Position numbers and translations under genes: made by a program. Shown one piece after another: positions 16,347 through 25,285 of a stretch of 64,000 nt of DNA (its first letter is position 1; every line of letters begins with the position of its first letter). The stretch is from Centipeda infelix ATCC 43532. Its GTDB lineage: Bacteria > Bacillota > Negativicutes > Selenomonadales > Selenomonadaceae. The stretch is from the NCBI RefSeq assembly GCF_000234095.1, contig NZ_JH376800.1, forward strand, positions 239,274 through 303,273, in the 5' to 3' direction. The notes beneath the pieces are model-generated. The model had not been told where the DNA came from. It saw nothing but the letters and a program-made list of their open reading frames with translations, and searched no databases.

Positions 16347-17986
16347 CAGAATCACGTTTCATTCGCATTCTTTGTTTTGCCATCCTGGCGATCCTCCTCC
16401 TGCCGCAGTCAGCCGACGCGGCAAAGAGGGCGCCAGTCACGGAGAAGATCGTCTTTATCCCGCATGACAGCCGTCCGATCTCAAGTAAGCAGACGGCGGA
16501 TGTTGTGCACCGTGTGGGTTATGAGATCATTGTCCCGCCGCAGGAGCTGCTCGGCAATCGTGAGGACTGGGGACATCCCGATGAGCTGTGGCGATGGGTT
16601 GACGAAAATATCGCACAGCCGGGAGTCAAGGCGGCGGTCATTTCCTCAGATGCCATGGTTTACGGAAGTCTCGTCGGCTCGCGCAAGCACAGCTTTTCGC
16701 GCAGCGAGGTGCTCGCACGGGCACAGCATTTCGATGAACTTCAGCGTGCGCATCCCAAGACACCGCTCTATGTGTTCGGCTCGATCATGCGGACACCGCG
16801 TACGGGCGAAGCATCGGGGCATGAGGAGCCGGAGTACTATCGCCGTTACGGTGCGGATATCTTCCGCTATACCGTCCTCCGTGACAAGGATGAGGTCGAG
16901 GGGCTCACGCGCCGCGAGCGCAAGGAGTACGATTTCCTCGGACGTCTGATCCCGAAGGAGGCACTTGCCGACTGGATGGGGCGTCGCGAGAAGAACTATG
17001 CGGTGAACGAATATCTGATCGACCTTCTGCGAAAGCGCAATACATTCCGCTATTTGACCCTCGGGCGTGATGATAACGCCCCGTTCTCCCAGACGCATCT
17101 GGAGAGCCGTCACCTCTCAGCGGCGGGCGCGGATCTCGGCAAGGCTCGCTTCCAGACAATGGCGGGCATCGATGAGATTGCCCTGCTCATGCTGACGCGC
17201 GCGGTGAACGAGCAGAAACATGAGATCCCATTTGTCTTCGCACAGTACAACTGGGGGCGCGGCGCAGATACTGTACCTGCGTACTCGGATGAGAAGATCA
17301 GCACGTCGATCTCGGATGCCGTGCTTGCAGCGGGCGGTATGATGGTGCGTGCGCCGGAGAAGGCAGATGTCGTGCTCACAGTGAACACGAACCCCGACGG
17401 GCGCACCTATGAGGCGAATGCAGTCCTCAATGACGGCACGCCGCGTGATGGGACGATGTATTTCGCCGACCTCGTTGCAGACTATGTGGCGAAGGGGTAT
17501 CCTGTTGCCATCGCCGATATCGCGTTTGCCAACGGGGCGGACAATGCGCTCATGACAGAGCTGCAGAAACGTGGACTTCTCTACAAGATCCAAGCCTATG
17601 CCGGCTGGAACACGCCGACGAACAGCTCCGGCTTTGCCCTCGGTGAGGGGATGCTCGTCCGTCACATGAACGGGGATTCGGTGGATCACCTTCTGACAAC
17701 GCGCTACCTCGATGACTGGGCGTATCAGGCGAATGTACGCAACACGATCGCACGCCAGCTTACATGGCTGCGCGGTGACGGATTCTATGGCAGTCTCGGC
17801 TCGAAGATGGATGCCGTCTCCATGCGTTCGTCGCGCATGATGAACCGCTTCATCGAGGAGAACCTGCCGCCAATCGCCGAGATTGACTCTGTTGTTGTGA
17901 CATTCCCGTGGAACCGCATGTTTGAGTCGGACATTCTGCCCGAAGATCTGGGATTTGCGCAGGAGTACCTTGCGAGGAGGAAATAG
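16343..17986 (+). CDS. DUF4127 family exported protein
   Basis: The 547-residue product has a clear N-terminal signal peptide (hydrophobic residues 8-21, then QSADAAKR as a likely cleavage region). The mature part begins EKIVFIPHDSRPISSKQ, a signature of DUF4127, and continues with ISSDAMVYGSLVGSRKH and LTLGRDDNAPFSQTHLE. The family occurs in Firmicutes and actinobacteria and has no settled function; the conserved Asp, His and Arg clusters suggest an enzyme. The start is GTG at 16343, preceded by GGGGAGA and overlapping the upstream gene by 4 nt. Located outside the cytoplasmic membrane by inference from the signal peptide. Confidence 0.85.
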   Translation: MTESRFIRILCFAILAILLLPQSADAAKRAPVTEKIVFIPHDSRPISSKQTADVVHRVGYEIIVPPQELLGNREDWGHPDELWRWVDENIAQPGVKAAVISSDAMVYGSLVGSRKHSFSRSEVLARAQHFDELQRAHPKTPLYVFGSIMRTPRTGEASGHEEPEYYRRYGADIFRYTVLRDKDEVEGLTRRERKEYDFLGRLIPKEALADWMGRREKNYAVNEYLIDLLRKRNTFRYLTLGRDDNAPFSQTHLESRHLSAAGADLGKARFQTMAGIDEIALLMLTRAVNEQKHEIPFVFAQYNWGRGADTVPAYSDEKISTSISDAVLAAGGMMVRAPEKADVVLTVNTNPDGRTYEANAVLNDGTPRDGTMYFADLVADYVAKGYPVAIADIAFANGADNALMTELQKRGLLYKIQAYAGWNTPTNSSGFALGEGMLVRHMNGDSVDHLLTTRYLDDWAYQANVRNTIARQLTWLRGDGFYGSLGSKMDAVSMRSSRMMNRFIEENLPPIAEIDSVVVTFPWNRMFESDILPEDLGFAQEYLARRK

Positions 17987-17987
17987 C

Positions 17988-18476
17988 ATGTATGGAAAGA
18001 TACTGATTGCCTATTTTTCTGCATCTCCTTCGCGGCGTACGGAGCAGGTTGCACACAAGATTGTGGATGTAATCGGTGGTGATCTCTATGAGATCGTGCC
18101 GGCTGTGCCGTATACCGAGGATGATCTTAACTGGAATGACAGCAAAAGCCGCTCAAGTATGGAGATGCGCGATCCGCAGAGTCGTCCCGCGATTGCGGGT
18201 GAGCCGCTTGACCTCGCGCCCTATCAGGTCATCTTCGTCGGATTTCCAATCTGGTGGTACGTCGCGCCGCACATCATCAATACCTTCCTTGAGAGTTATG
18301 ACCTTACGGGCAAGATCGTTGTGCCGTTTGCCACCTCGGGTGGTAGTGCGATGGGGCAGACCACCACGCATCTGCGTCCCTCGGCAGAGGGCGCATTGAT
18401 GAAGGAAGGCCGCCGCTTTGATATGGGCGAAACACCGATGGCGATCAACTCGTGGATTGCTGCACTCGGGATCTAA
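17988..18476 (+). CDS. flavodoxin family protein
   Basis: The 162-residue product has an FMN-binding flavodoxin-like fold: LIAYFSASPSRRTEQVA forms the phosphate loop, VIFVGFPIWWYVAPHIINTF the region around the isoalloxazine, and VPFATSGGSAMG a later loop. It belongs to the short flavodoxin/iron-sulfur-associated group rather than classic electron-carrier flavodoxins. The ATG at 17988 follows GAGGAGG; upstream in-frame starts lie inside DUF4127. Its gap to the DUF4127 gene is 1 nt. A second, lipoprotein-anchored relative is encoded at 54987-55667. The TAA stop is the first triplet of a mobile-type repeat. Confidence 0.88.
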   Translation: MYGKILIAYFSASPSRRTEQVAHKIVDVIGGDLYEIVPAVPYTEDDLNWNDSKSRSSMEMRDPQSRPAIAGEPLDLAPYQVIFVGFPIWWYVAPHIINTFLESYDLTGKIVVPFATSGGSAMGQTTTHLRPSAEGALMKEGRRFDMGETPMAINSWIAALGI

Positions 18477-18578
18477 GGAGTTACTGATAAAATAGATCCT
18501 TAGATTGGTGTAGATTTTTCGCCGAAATGCAGAAAAAAATGTCAAAATGATGACGTTGAATTTATCAGTGCTTCCTTA
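18474..18578. repeat. MITE-like element with 18-nt imperfect terminal inverted repeats
   Basis: The left end TAAGGAGTTACTGATAAA (18474-18491) and right end TTTATCAGTGCTTCCTTA (18561-18578) are inverted copies differing at three adjacent bases. The 105-bp element is AT-rich and non-coding. Its first three bases are the stop codon of the flavodoxin gene. Related ends occur at 25192 and 40946. Confidence 0.6.
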
Positions 18579-18581
18579 AAT

Positions 18582-18627
18582 AAAACACGATGGCATTATG
18601 GAGGATGATGTGTCGTGTTTTTTATTT
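18582..18627 (+). terminator. rho-independent terminator
   Basis: AAAACACGA (18582-18590) pairs with TCGTGTTTT (18613-18621). Inside, CATTAT pairs with ATGATG, extending the stem across small bulges. TTATTTT follows. It ends the DUF2225-to-flavodoxin operon, directly after the repeat element. Confidence 0.75.
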
Positions 18628-18741
18628 TGCCCATGTTTAGGTCCGCAGCGTGCCGTTTTCTGCTCTGATGTGTTTATACTCGTGAAAATGGGAAAAATCA
18701 GATAAGATAGAATCTCTGCATAAAAAAGTAGTTTCTTTACA

Positions 18742-18770
18742 TTGAACCCAAAACCATCGTAAGATAAAAT
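18742..18770 (+). promoter_or_regulatory. promoter of the iron-type ABC transporter operon
   Basis: TTGAAC (18742-18747), a 17-nt spacer and TAAAAT (18765-18770), 40 nt before the binding-protein gene. No clear Fur-box palindrome was seen around it. The rest of the 18,630-18,740 gap holds nothing recognisable. Confidence 0.6.
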
Positions 18771-18809
18771 TATGATAGGATAAACCATAGGAATAAAGGA
18801 GGAACGGTT

Positions 18810-19826
18810 ATGCTTTGGAGAAAGAAGTGGACAGCACTCTGCACGGCATTGTTGGCAGGAACGATGTTCGTCACGGGCTGCGGAGGTGATTCCGCAAAGA
18901 GTGACAGCGGGAAGGAAGAGAACGTACTTGTCATCTACAACTGCAACACGGATGACTGGACGGCTCCGCTTGTCAAGGAGTTCCAGGAAAAGACTGGCAT
19001 CGAGGTGCAGCTTGTGGCAGGTGGTTCAGGAGAGCTCTTTGGGCGAGTGAAGGCGGAGAAGGACAATCCACTCGGTGACGTGATCTGGGGCGGTGTGCGC
19101 GACTCCTATGTCGGACTGAAGCCGTATCTGATGCCGTATGCCTCAACAGAGAAGTCTGGCATTCAGGATCAGTTCATCGAACCGGATGATATGTTCTACA
19201 ATGACACAGCTGATTTCTATGTGCTTGCCTACAACACAGATCTCGTGAGCGATGCGGATGCGCCGAAGGGGTGGAAAGATCTTACCGATCCGAAGTGGAA
19301 GGGCAAGATTGCAATGGCTGATCCCGCGAAGTCGAGTACGAGCTACACCGTTCTCCTGATGGCGCGAGAAAAGCTCGGCGGCAATATGGAGGTGGTCGAT
19401 CAGCTCGTCGGGAATCTTGACGGGAAGATCATCAGCGGCTCGGCGGCGCAGATCAAGGCGCTGTCCGATGGTGAGTATTCGATCACGGCGACGTTTGAAG
19501 AGCCTGTTGTCAAGTACATGACAAACGGTTCACATATGAAAATCGTCTACCCTGAGGAGGGCACTGTTCTGAGTGCTGGCTGCGTTGGCATCATCAAGGG
19601 TGCGAAACATGCGGAAAACGCAAAGAAGTTCATTGACTTCGTCATGAGCAAGGAAGTCCAGACGCGCATCGGCGACTTCTCGCGCCGCTCGACGCGCAAG
19701 GATGTTCCGACACCTGCACAGCTCAAACCTGCGGATCAAATCACCTATGAAGTGTTGGATGTGGATCAGGCGGTAAGAGACAGAGATGCGCTTTTGGGGC
19801 GCTGGCGTCAGGCTGTCACGAAATAA
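18810..19826 (+). CDS. ABC transporter substrate-binding lipoprotein, iron(III)/FbpA-like family
   Basis: The 338-residue product has a lipoprotein signal ending in VTGC (lipobox Cys near residue 24). It then has the fold signature of family-1 binding proteins: VLVIYNCNTDDWTAPLVKEF, GDVIWGGVRDS, YNTDLVSDADAPKGWKDL and KGAKHAENAKKFIDFVMSKE. Order and length match ferric-iron and 2-aminoethylphosphonate binders (FbpA/IdiA, PhnS). The paired iron-ligand tyrosines of FbpA are not evident, so the ligand is uncertain: iron chelate, phosphonate or phosphorylated sugar are all possible. ATP-binding and permease genes follow, then a two-component system. AAAGGAGGA precedes the ATG. A terminator-like hairpin after it suggests it is made in excess of the membrane parts. 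Confidence 0.85.
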   Translation: MLWRKKWTALCTALLAGTMFVTGCGGDSAKSDSGKEENVLVIYNCNTDDWTAPLVKEFQEKTGIEVQLVAGGSGELFGRVKAEKDNPLGDVIWGGVRDSYVGLKPYLMPYASTEKSGIQDQFIEPDDMFYNDTADFYVLAYNTDLVSDADAPKGWKDLTDPKWKGKIAMADPAKSSTSYTVLLMAREKLGGNMEVVDQLVGNLDGKIISGSAAQIKALSDGEYSITATFEEPVVKYMTNGSHMKIVYPEEGTVLSAGCVGIIKGAKHAENAKKFIDFVMSKEVQTRIGDFSRRSTRKDVPTPAQLKPADQITYEVLDVDQAVRDRDALLGRWRQAVTK

Positions 19827-19841
19827 GGAGACCATGGAGGA

Positions 19842-19869
19842 GGGCGGGAGCGATTGCTCCCGCCCTTTT
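19842..19869 (+). terminator. intercistronic terminator/attenuator
   Basis: GGGCGGGAGC (19842-19851) and GCTCCCGCCC (19856-19865) form a perfect 10-bp GC-rich stem with a 4-nt loop and TTTT. It lies between the binding-protein and ATPase genes. Partial read-through would give more binding protein than transporter, as is common in ABC operons. Confidence 0.65.
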
Positions 19870-19922
19870 GCTATCATGCCTATAAAGTGGATGGGGTATG
19901 TCATTCTGAAAGGAAGAAGACA

Positions 19923-20990
19923 ATGAGCTATGCAGTGCATATACAGGATCTCGTGAAGAACTACGGCGATTTTTTCGCAGTGAACCATGTATCGCTGGAC
20001 ATTGAAAATGGGGAGTTCTTCACGTTGCTTGGCCCTTCGGGCTGCGGCAAGACGACACTTCTCCGCATGATTGCGGGCTTCAATGAGATTGACGGTGGGA
20101 CGCTCTCCTTTGATGCAAACCGCGTCAACGATCTGCCCGCCTACCGGCGCAATATTGGTATGGTGTTCCAGAACTACGCTGTCTTCCCACATATGACCGT
20201 CGCGGATAATGTTGCCTATGGATTGAAGGCGCGCGGCGTTTCGGGCAAGAAGCTCGAGGACAAGGTGAAGGAGGGACTTGCTCTCATGCGCATCGAGTCG
20301 CTCGGTGAGCGTATGCCCGCGCAGCTTTCGGGCGGTCAGCAGCAGCGCGTCGCTCTCGCCCGTGCGATCGTGATCGAGCCTGACGTGCTCCTGATGGATG
20401 AGCCGCTCTCAAACCTTGACGCAAAGCTGCGTCTTGAAATGCGCATTGCCATTCGCCGTATTCAGCGCGAACTTGGCATCACGACGATTTACGTTACGCA
20501 CGATCAGGAGGAGGCTCTTGCCATATCGGATCGAATTGCTGTCATGAATACGGGACGTGTCATGCAAGTTGACCGACCTGAGACGATCTATCAGCAGCCC
20601 GCGAACACGTTTGTCGCAAACTTTATCGGTACGTCGAACTTCATCACCGGCATGGCGGACACGGATGGATTCAGTGCCCTTGGTACGGTGCACTTTGCTC
20701 GAAAACTGAAGCGTGCGTATGAGGGCAAGATTCAGATTGCGGTGCGCCCCGAGCACATCCAGATGGAAAATCCGGGCGTGGGGCTGTTGACGGCGCGGGT
20801 CGTGCGTGCTACATTTTTAGGGACACACTATGAGTATGAGGTGGAGATCGAGGATGGTACGCAGGTCAAGATCAATGCCTACCAGCTCTATGCCGGCAGC
20901 CGCTATACGGAAGGGGATACCGTTGGTTTGCGGCTCTCGGAGGAGCACATGAATGTCTATACAGAGTCGGGAGAGGAGGCACTCTCATGA
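19923..20990 (+). CDS. ABC transporter ATP-binding protein (FbpC/PotA type)
   Basis: The 355-residue ATPase has Walker A LGPSGCGKTTLLR, Q-loop QNYAVFPHMT, signature [14 protein letters not shown], Walker B VLLMDEPLSNLD and the switch histidine in YVTHDQEEAL. The C-terminal TOBE domain (residues about 245-350, including IQIAVRPEHIQ) is typical of iron, spermidine or phosphonate importers. The ATG at 19923 follows GAAAGGAAGA and gives the family-standard N-terminus. The stop overlaps the permease start by 4 nt (ATGA). Confidence 0.93.
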   Translation: MSYAVHIQDLVKNYGDFFAVNHVSLDIENGEFFTLLGPSGCGKTTLLRMIAGFNEIDGGTLSFDANRVNDLPAYRRNIGMVFQNYAVFPHMTVADNVAYGLKARGVSGKKLEDKVKEGLALMRIESLGERMPAQLSGGQQQRVALARAIVIEPDVLLMDEPLSNLDAKLRLEMRIAIRRIQRELGITTIYVTHDQEEALAISDRIAVMNTGRVMQVDRPETIYQQPANTFVANFIGTSNFITGMADTDGFSALGTVHFARKLKRAYEGKIQIAVRPEHIQMENPGVGLLTARVVRATFLGTHYEYEVEIEDGTQVKINAYQLYAGSRYTEGDTVGLRLSEEHMNVYTESGEEALS

Positions 20991-22657
20991 AGCTCTTTTC
21001 TGCGGGGCGTACCCTTTATGACCGCGTGAACAGCTGGACGATTGTCACGATTCTCGCTGTGTGTTTGCTGCTTGTTTTTGTCGTCTATCCATTCTCTGTC
21101 CTGGTTATCCATTCCTTTGTCACGGAGGCGGGCGAGATCTCGTTTGCGCACTATGCCCAGTTCTTCCAAAGCGGCTACTACATGCAGACGCTCCTCAACA
21201 GTTTTAAGGTATCGGTTGCAGCGACGGTGCTCGCCGCTTTGATCGGTATTCCCATGGCGTATTTCACCTCGCGTTATCGTATTTTCGGCAAGAGCGTGAT
21301 CGATAATATGTGCATTTTAGCAATGCTCTCGCCGCCGTTTATCGGTGCGTACTCGTGGATTGTCCTATTGGGGCGTGCAGGTGTCATCACAAAGTTCGTG
21401 CAGGAGCATTTCGATATCATCCTGCCATCAATTTATGGATTTTCGGGCATTCTGCTTGTCTTTACGCTGAAGCTCTTTCCCTACGTCTATCTGTATGTTT
21501 CGGGCGCACTTCGGAGCATGGATGCTTCGCTTGAGGAGGCGGCGGAGAGTCTTGGTGTGAGTGGATGGGAAAAGCTGCGAACAGTTACACTTCCGTTGAT
21601 ACTGCCGACAATCCTCTCTGCATCGCTGATGGTCTTCATGACATCGCTCGCAGACTTCGGAACGCCTGCGCTGATCGGCGAGGGCTTCCGTGTCCTGCCC
21701 GTCTCGATTTACGATGAGTATATGGGCGAGATGGGCGGTAACACAGGCTTTGCGAACGTGCTCAGCGTCGTCGTGATCCTCTTTGCCGTTCTCGTTCTAC
21801 TGCTTCAGAAAAAGGCGATTGCGGGGCGGGACTACACAATGAGCAACCTTCGCCCGCCGCGCGTGCGTGAGCTGTCCGGTGTATCGAAGGCCGTTGTCAC
21901 GGCAGGTGTCTATTTCGTTTCGCTTCTTGCGATCCTTCCGCAGATCACGGTCATGGTCACGTCCTTTGTTAAGACGAGCGGACCCGTATTCCTGCCAGGA
22001 TTCGGGCTTGACAGCTATCGTGAGGCATTTTCCAAGCTCGATGTAGCGATTACGAACTCGTTCCTGTTCTCGATCATCGCGATTGCGATCATGGTTTTTT
22101 GCGCACTGCTGATCGCTTATCTCATCGTGCGCCGTAGCTCGCGTATCGTCGCGCTCATCGATGTCATGGTGATGTTCCCCTATGTTATACCGGGGGCTGT
22201 GCTCGGTATCATGCTTGTCGCGGCGTTCAACACAAAGCCGATTCTCTTGACGGGGACGGCGGCAATCCTTATATTATCCTATGTTATACGAAAGCTGCCG
22301 TTTACCCTGCGCTCCAGCGTCGGCATCCTCTATCAGATTGAGTCGAGCGTGGAGGAGGCGTCCATCAGCCTCGGTGTACCGCCGATGAAGACGTTCTTCC
22401 GCATCACGGCGCGGCTCATGCTCCCGGGGGTTGTATCTGGGGCTATTCTGAGCTGGATTGCGACTATCAATGAGTTGAGTTCGTCGATGATTCTCTACAC
22501 AGGCGGAACACAGACGATATCCGTTGCGATTTTCAGTGAAGTTACGAGCAAGGCCCACTTTGGGACGGCGGCGGCGCTCGCGACAATTTTGACAGTATCG
22601 ACCATTCTCTCGCTCTGGCTGTGCAAACGGCTGTCAGGTGGAAAATTGTCGATTTAG
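20987..22657 (+). CDS. ABC transporter permease, two fused permease domains (FbpB type)
   Basis: The 556-residue inner-membrane protein has about 12 predicted helices in two homologous halves. Each half carries a cytoplasmic coupling loop: EEAAESLGVSGWEKLRTVTL in the first and EEASISLGVPPMKTFFRITA in the second, the EAA motifs that dock the ATPase. The fused double permease is standard for FbpB-like iron and phosphonate-type importers, which supports the classification of the system. Translationally coupled to the ATPase gene; the kinase gene follows after 9 nt, so transport and sensing are one transcriptional unit. Confidence 0.92.
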   Translation: MKLFSAGRTLYDRVNSWTIVTILAVCLLLVFVVYPFSVLVIHSFVTEAGEISFAHYAQFFQSGYYMQTLLNSFKVSVAATVLAALIGIPMAYFTSRYRIFGKSVIDNMCILAMLSPPFIGAYSWIVLLGRAGVITKFVQEHFDIILPSIYGFSGILLVFTLKLFPYVYLYVSGALRSMDASLEEAAESLGVSGWEKLRTVTLPLILPTILSASLMVFMTSLADFGTPALIGEGFRVLPVSIYDEYMGEMGGNTGFANVLSVVVILFAVLVLLLQKKAIAGRDYTMSNLRPPRVRELSGVSKAVVTAGVYFVSLLAILPQITVMVTSFVKTSGPVFLPGFGLDSYREAFSKLDVAITNSFLFSIIAIAIMVFCALLIAYLIVRRSSRIVALIDVMVMFPYVIPGAVLGIMLVAAFNTKPILLTGTAAILILSYVIRKLPFTLRSSVGILYQIESSVEEASISLGVPPMKTFFRITARLMLPGVVSGAILSWIATINELSSSMILYTGGTQTISVAIFSEVTSKAHFGTAAALATILTVSTILSLWLCKRLSGGKLSI

Positions 22658-22666
22658 GGAGAGGTC

Positions 22667-24376
22667 ATGCGGCTGCTGCGTTCCATGAAGTATCGAAAAC
22701 GACTGCTTGCCGGTATCGTCCTGATCGGCGTAGTTCCCATTTGGTTGATATCGGCAGGAATTCTTGGGATCGTCCACCACTATATCCGTACGTCGGAGAT
22801 CCTGCGCTGTGAACAGGATGCGCGCAAGGCGAGTGTAGAGCTGGAAGAAGTTCTCAGCAGATATGTCAATCTCTGCGATCTGCTTGCCGAGTCGCCCGTC
22901 ATCATAGAGCAGATGGAAAAGACGGGGGATCTGCAGGAGGTCTATGCGCAAATGTACCTCCTCATGCGCGGTAATCATGAGAATGCAGTGCTTCATATCC
23001 TTTCATGTGATGGGCGTGTGCGCATCTCGACGGGGAACCATATCCCACGCGACTATGGGCTTCCTGCGCATAACGGCTGGGGGATTTTTCGTCAGGCGAC
23101 GGAGGAAAATGGTGCGATTCTTTCGGCACGTGACAGGACAAAGGTTGGTGCATATGGACCGCTCTTTTCCATATGCCGCGCGATTCGGAAAGACGGAGCA
23201 GTGGTCGGCTATGTCGTGATGGATATCCAGAGGGCTGCACTGCAGAGCATCCTTTTTCGCGAGGCGGGTGCACCTGCCGTGATGCTCGCCGATCGTTACA
23301 ATTACGTCGTCTACAATGGGCGTAACCCGCAGGCAGAGGGGTTTGCCGCTGCACTTCCCCCACGAGAGAAGTTGCGGGGAGCCTTCGGCAGCTTCCCCAT
23401 CGGGGGGGCGGAGGGCAATCAGGTGTGCTTTGTTCGCTCGTCACGCTATGGGCTCCTCGTGCTGGAACAGACGAATATCGACTGGAGCATCTTCTGGTAT
23501 GTCTTTCAGGCAGTCCTTTTGGTAGATACCGTTGTCATAGCCGCTATTCTGTTGTTCTCTTCATGGCTGTCGCGCAGCCTTTGGTCGCCCCTTGCAGATT
23601 TGGCGGATGGTATTGAGCGCGTGCGACACAATGATTTTGCTGCAGCTCTCCCTGTACGGCGGCGCGACGAGATCGGCAGACTGGCGTACGGATTCAACAA
23701 GATGGTGCGTCATATCAGGCGGCTTCTGCGCGAAGTCAAGAGCAAAGAACAGGCTCTGCGCATCGCACAGATGAGGTCCTTTCAGGAACAGGTCAAGCCG
23801 CATTTTATCTACAATACCCTCGACATGATCAAGTGGAGCGCCAAGCTTGGCGACACGGGCAGTGTGGCGGAGCTCGCTGTTGCGCTTGGAAAGCTCATGC
23901 GAAAGGTGCTTGGTACACAGGAATTTATTCCCGTGTGTGAGGAGTGTGAAATACTCGAGGCGTATATCGCTATTCAGAAAAAAAGATTTTCTGACCGACT
24001 GTGTGTTTCCATCGACATCGCAGAAGAGATGCAGCCGCTTTTGCTGCCAAAGCTCATCCTGCAGCCGCTTGTTGAAAACGCTATCGTGCACGGGATTGAG
24101 GATCAGCAGACGATGGGGAAGGTGGAGATTGTTGGGGAGATGAAGGGAGAATACATGGTCTTTTCTGTCCGTGACAATGGGCGCGGTATGGAAGCGGCAC
24201 GAGCCGAGGAATGCCTTTCGAACGCGGCGGGTCCGGCGCATATCGGAATGCACAATGTGCATATGCGTGCAAAACTCTATGGCGACGCAAGCTGTGGGCT
24301 GCAGATTCGGACGGCACCGGGTGGAGGCATGGAGGTGTGGCTTACGCTCTTAAGACAGGGGGGAGCGCGGTCTTGA
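22667..24376 (+). CDS. sensor histidine kinase, LytS/YesM type
   Basis: The 569-residue membrane kinase has TM1 at about residues 16-38 and a periplasmic Cache-like sensory region to about 275. TM2 (residues about 278-302, including VVIAAILLFSSWL), a HAMP linker (LADLADGIERVRHNDF), His_kinase domain and HATPase_c (NAIVHGIE, then VRDNGRGM) follow. The phospho-accepting His is near residue 379 in QVKPHFIYNT, as in the YesM/LytS class. GGGAGAGG precedes the ATG. Being cotranscribed with an ABC importer and an AraC-type regulator, it presumably senses the imported solute, directly or through the binding protein. Confidence 0.92.
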   Translation: MRLLRSMKYRKRLLAGIVLIGVVPIWLISAGILGIVHHYIRTSEILRCEQDARKASVELEEVLSRYVNLCDLLAESPVIIEQMEKTGDLQEVYAQMYLLMRGNHENAVLHILSCDGRVRISTGNHIPRDYGLPAHNGWGIFRQATEENGAILSARDRTKVGAYGPLFSICRAIRKDGAVVGYVVMDIQRAALQSILFREAGAPAVMLADRYNYVVYNGRNPQAEGFAAALPPREKLRGAFGSFPIGGAEGNQVCFVRSSRYGLLVLEQTNIDWSIFWYVFQAVLLVDTVVIAAILLFSSWLSRSLWSPLADLADGIERVRHNDFAAALPVRRRDEIGRLAYGFNKMVRHIRRLLREVKSKEQALRIAQMRSFQEQVKPHFIYNTLDMIKWSAKLGDTGSVAELAVALGKLMRKVLGTQEFIPVCEECEILEAYIAIQKKRFSDRLCVSIDIAEEMQPLLLPKLILQPLVENAIVHGIEDQQTMGKVEIVGEMKGEYMVFSVRDNGRGMEAARAEECLSNAAGPAHIGMHNVHMRAKLYGDASCGLQIRTAPGGGMEVWLTLLRQGGARS

Positions 24377-25194
24377 AAAAGGTGATTGTGGTAGACGATG
24401 AGCAGATCCTGCGACAGGGGCTTGTCATGATGACACCTTGGCAGGAGGCGGACTGCGTTGTAGTAGGCGAGGCAAAGGATGCAGAAGAAGCTCTTCGTCT
24501 TATGGAGAAGGTACAGCCGGACATCGCCGTGGTAGACATCAAGATGCCCGGCATGAATGGGTTGGAGCTCATCGAGACTGCCGAGGCGCGTGCCATTTGC
24601 AGCAAGAAACCGCTCTATATCATTCTCTCGGGGTACGGGGAGTTCTCTTATGCACAGCAGGCGATTGAGCTTGGCGTGAGCAGCTACCTCTTAAAGCCCG
24701 TCAGCGACGATGAGTTGATGGATGCCGTCCGCAAGGCTTCCGCAGCAGTTGATGCACGCAGGAGCGTGGAAAAACTAACCGCTGCACAGGGCAGTAATGA
24801 GAGTGCTCTCTTTACCCATTTTGGTATGGGAAAGATCCAAAACCAATACCTCGCACAAGCGGTACGTCTGATGGAGGAACGATGTAAGGAGAATCTGACC
24901 ATCAAGGAGGTTGCGGATGAGATTGGTATCAGTGCCTCCTACCTGCATCGCCTGTTTCGGGAGCGTGCGGAGTATTCCTTCGGTGAGTATCTGACGCTCT
25001 GCCGTATGCGACGCGCTGCGAAGGATTTGGGCGAAGGACGGCTTCGTATCTATGAGATCGCCGAGCATTGCGGGTATCGGAATACACGGTATTTCAGCTC
25101 TGTCTTTCGGCGTGTTATGGGTATGACACCGACGGAGTATCGAGAGGGTGTGGCTGCAATAGGGAGCGAGGAGCGACGGGACAGTTCGAGTTAG
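24373..25194 (+). CDS. response regulator with AraC-type DNA-binding domain (YesN type)
   Basis: The 273-residue product has an N-terminal receiver domain (VIVVDDEQILRQGL; phospho-acceptor Asp near residue 55 in VVDIKMPGMNG; KP near 105). A C-terminal AraC double helix-turn-helix follows (IKEVADEIGISASYLHRLF and IAEHCGYRNTRYFSSVFRRV). The start is inferred as TTG at 24373, because GGGGGGAG lies just before it and the receiver starts directly there; it overlaps the kinase stop by 3 nt. The longer open frame upstream lies entirely inside the kinase gene. It probably activates the transporter promoter at 18742. Its TAG stop forms the start of a repeat copy. Confidence 0.9.
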   Translation: MKKVIVVDDEQILRQGLVMMTPWQEADCVVVGEAKDAEEALRLMEKVQPDIAVVDIKMPGMNGLELIETAEARAICSKKPLYIILSGYGEFSYAQQAIELGVSSYLLKPVSDDELMDAVRKASAAVDARRSVEKLTAAQGSNESALFTHFGMGKIQNQYLAQAVRLMEERCKENLTIKEVADEIGISASYLHRLFRERAEYSFGEYLTLCRMRRAAKDLGEGRLRIYEIAEHCGYRNTRYFSSVFRRVMGMTPTEYREGVAAIGSEERRDSSS

Positions 25195-25211
25195 GGAAGC
25201 TCTGATAAAAT
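25192..25211 (+). repeat. single-ended copy of the TARGGAAGC repeat
   Basis: TAGGGAAGCTCTGATAAAAT matches the ends of the 18474-18578 element. The TAG is the stop codon of the response-regulator gene. No matching right end was found downstream. Confidence 0.55.
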
Positions 25212-25213
25212 AA

Positions 25214-25244
25214 AACTCCGCGCTAATATAGCGCGGAGTTTTTT
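25214..25244 (+). terminator. rho-independent terminator
   Basis: AACTCCGCGCTA (25214-25225), loop ATA, TAGCGCGGAGTT (25229-25240) form a perfect 12-bp stem with a T-run to 25244. It ends the transporter and two-component operon. Confidence 0.9.
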
Positions 25245-25285
25245 GCGATAGAATATAAGAGACTGCAAACAGAGGAGGTGTCCGC

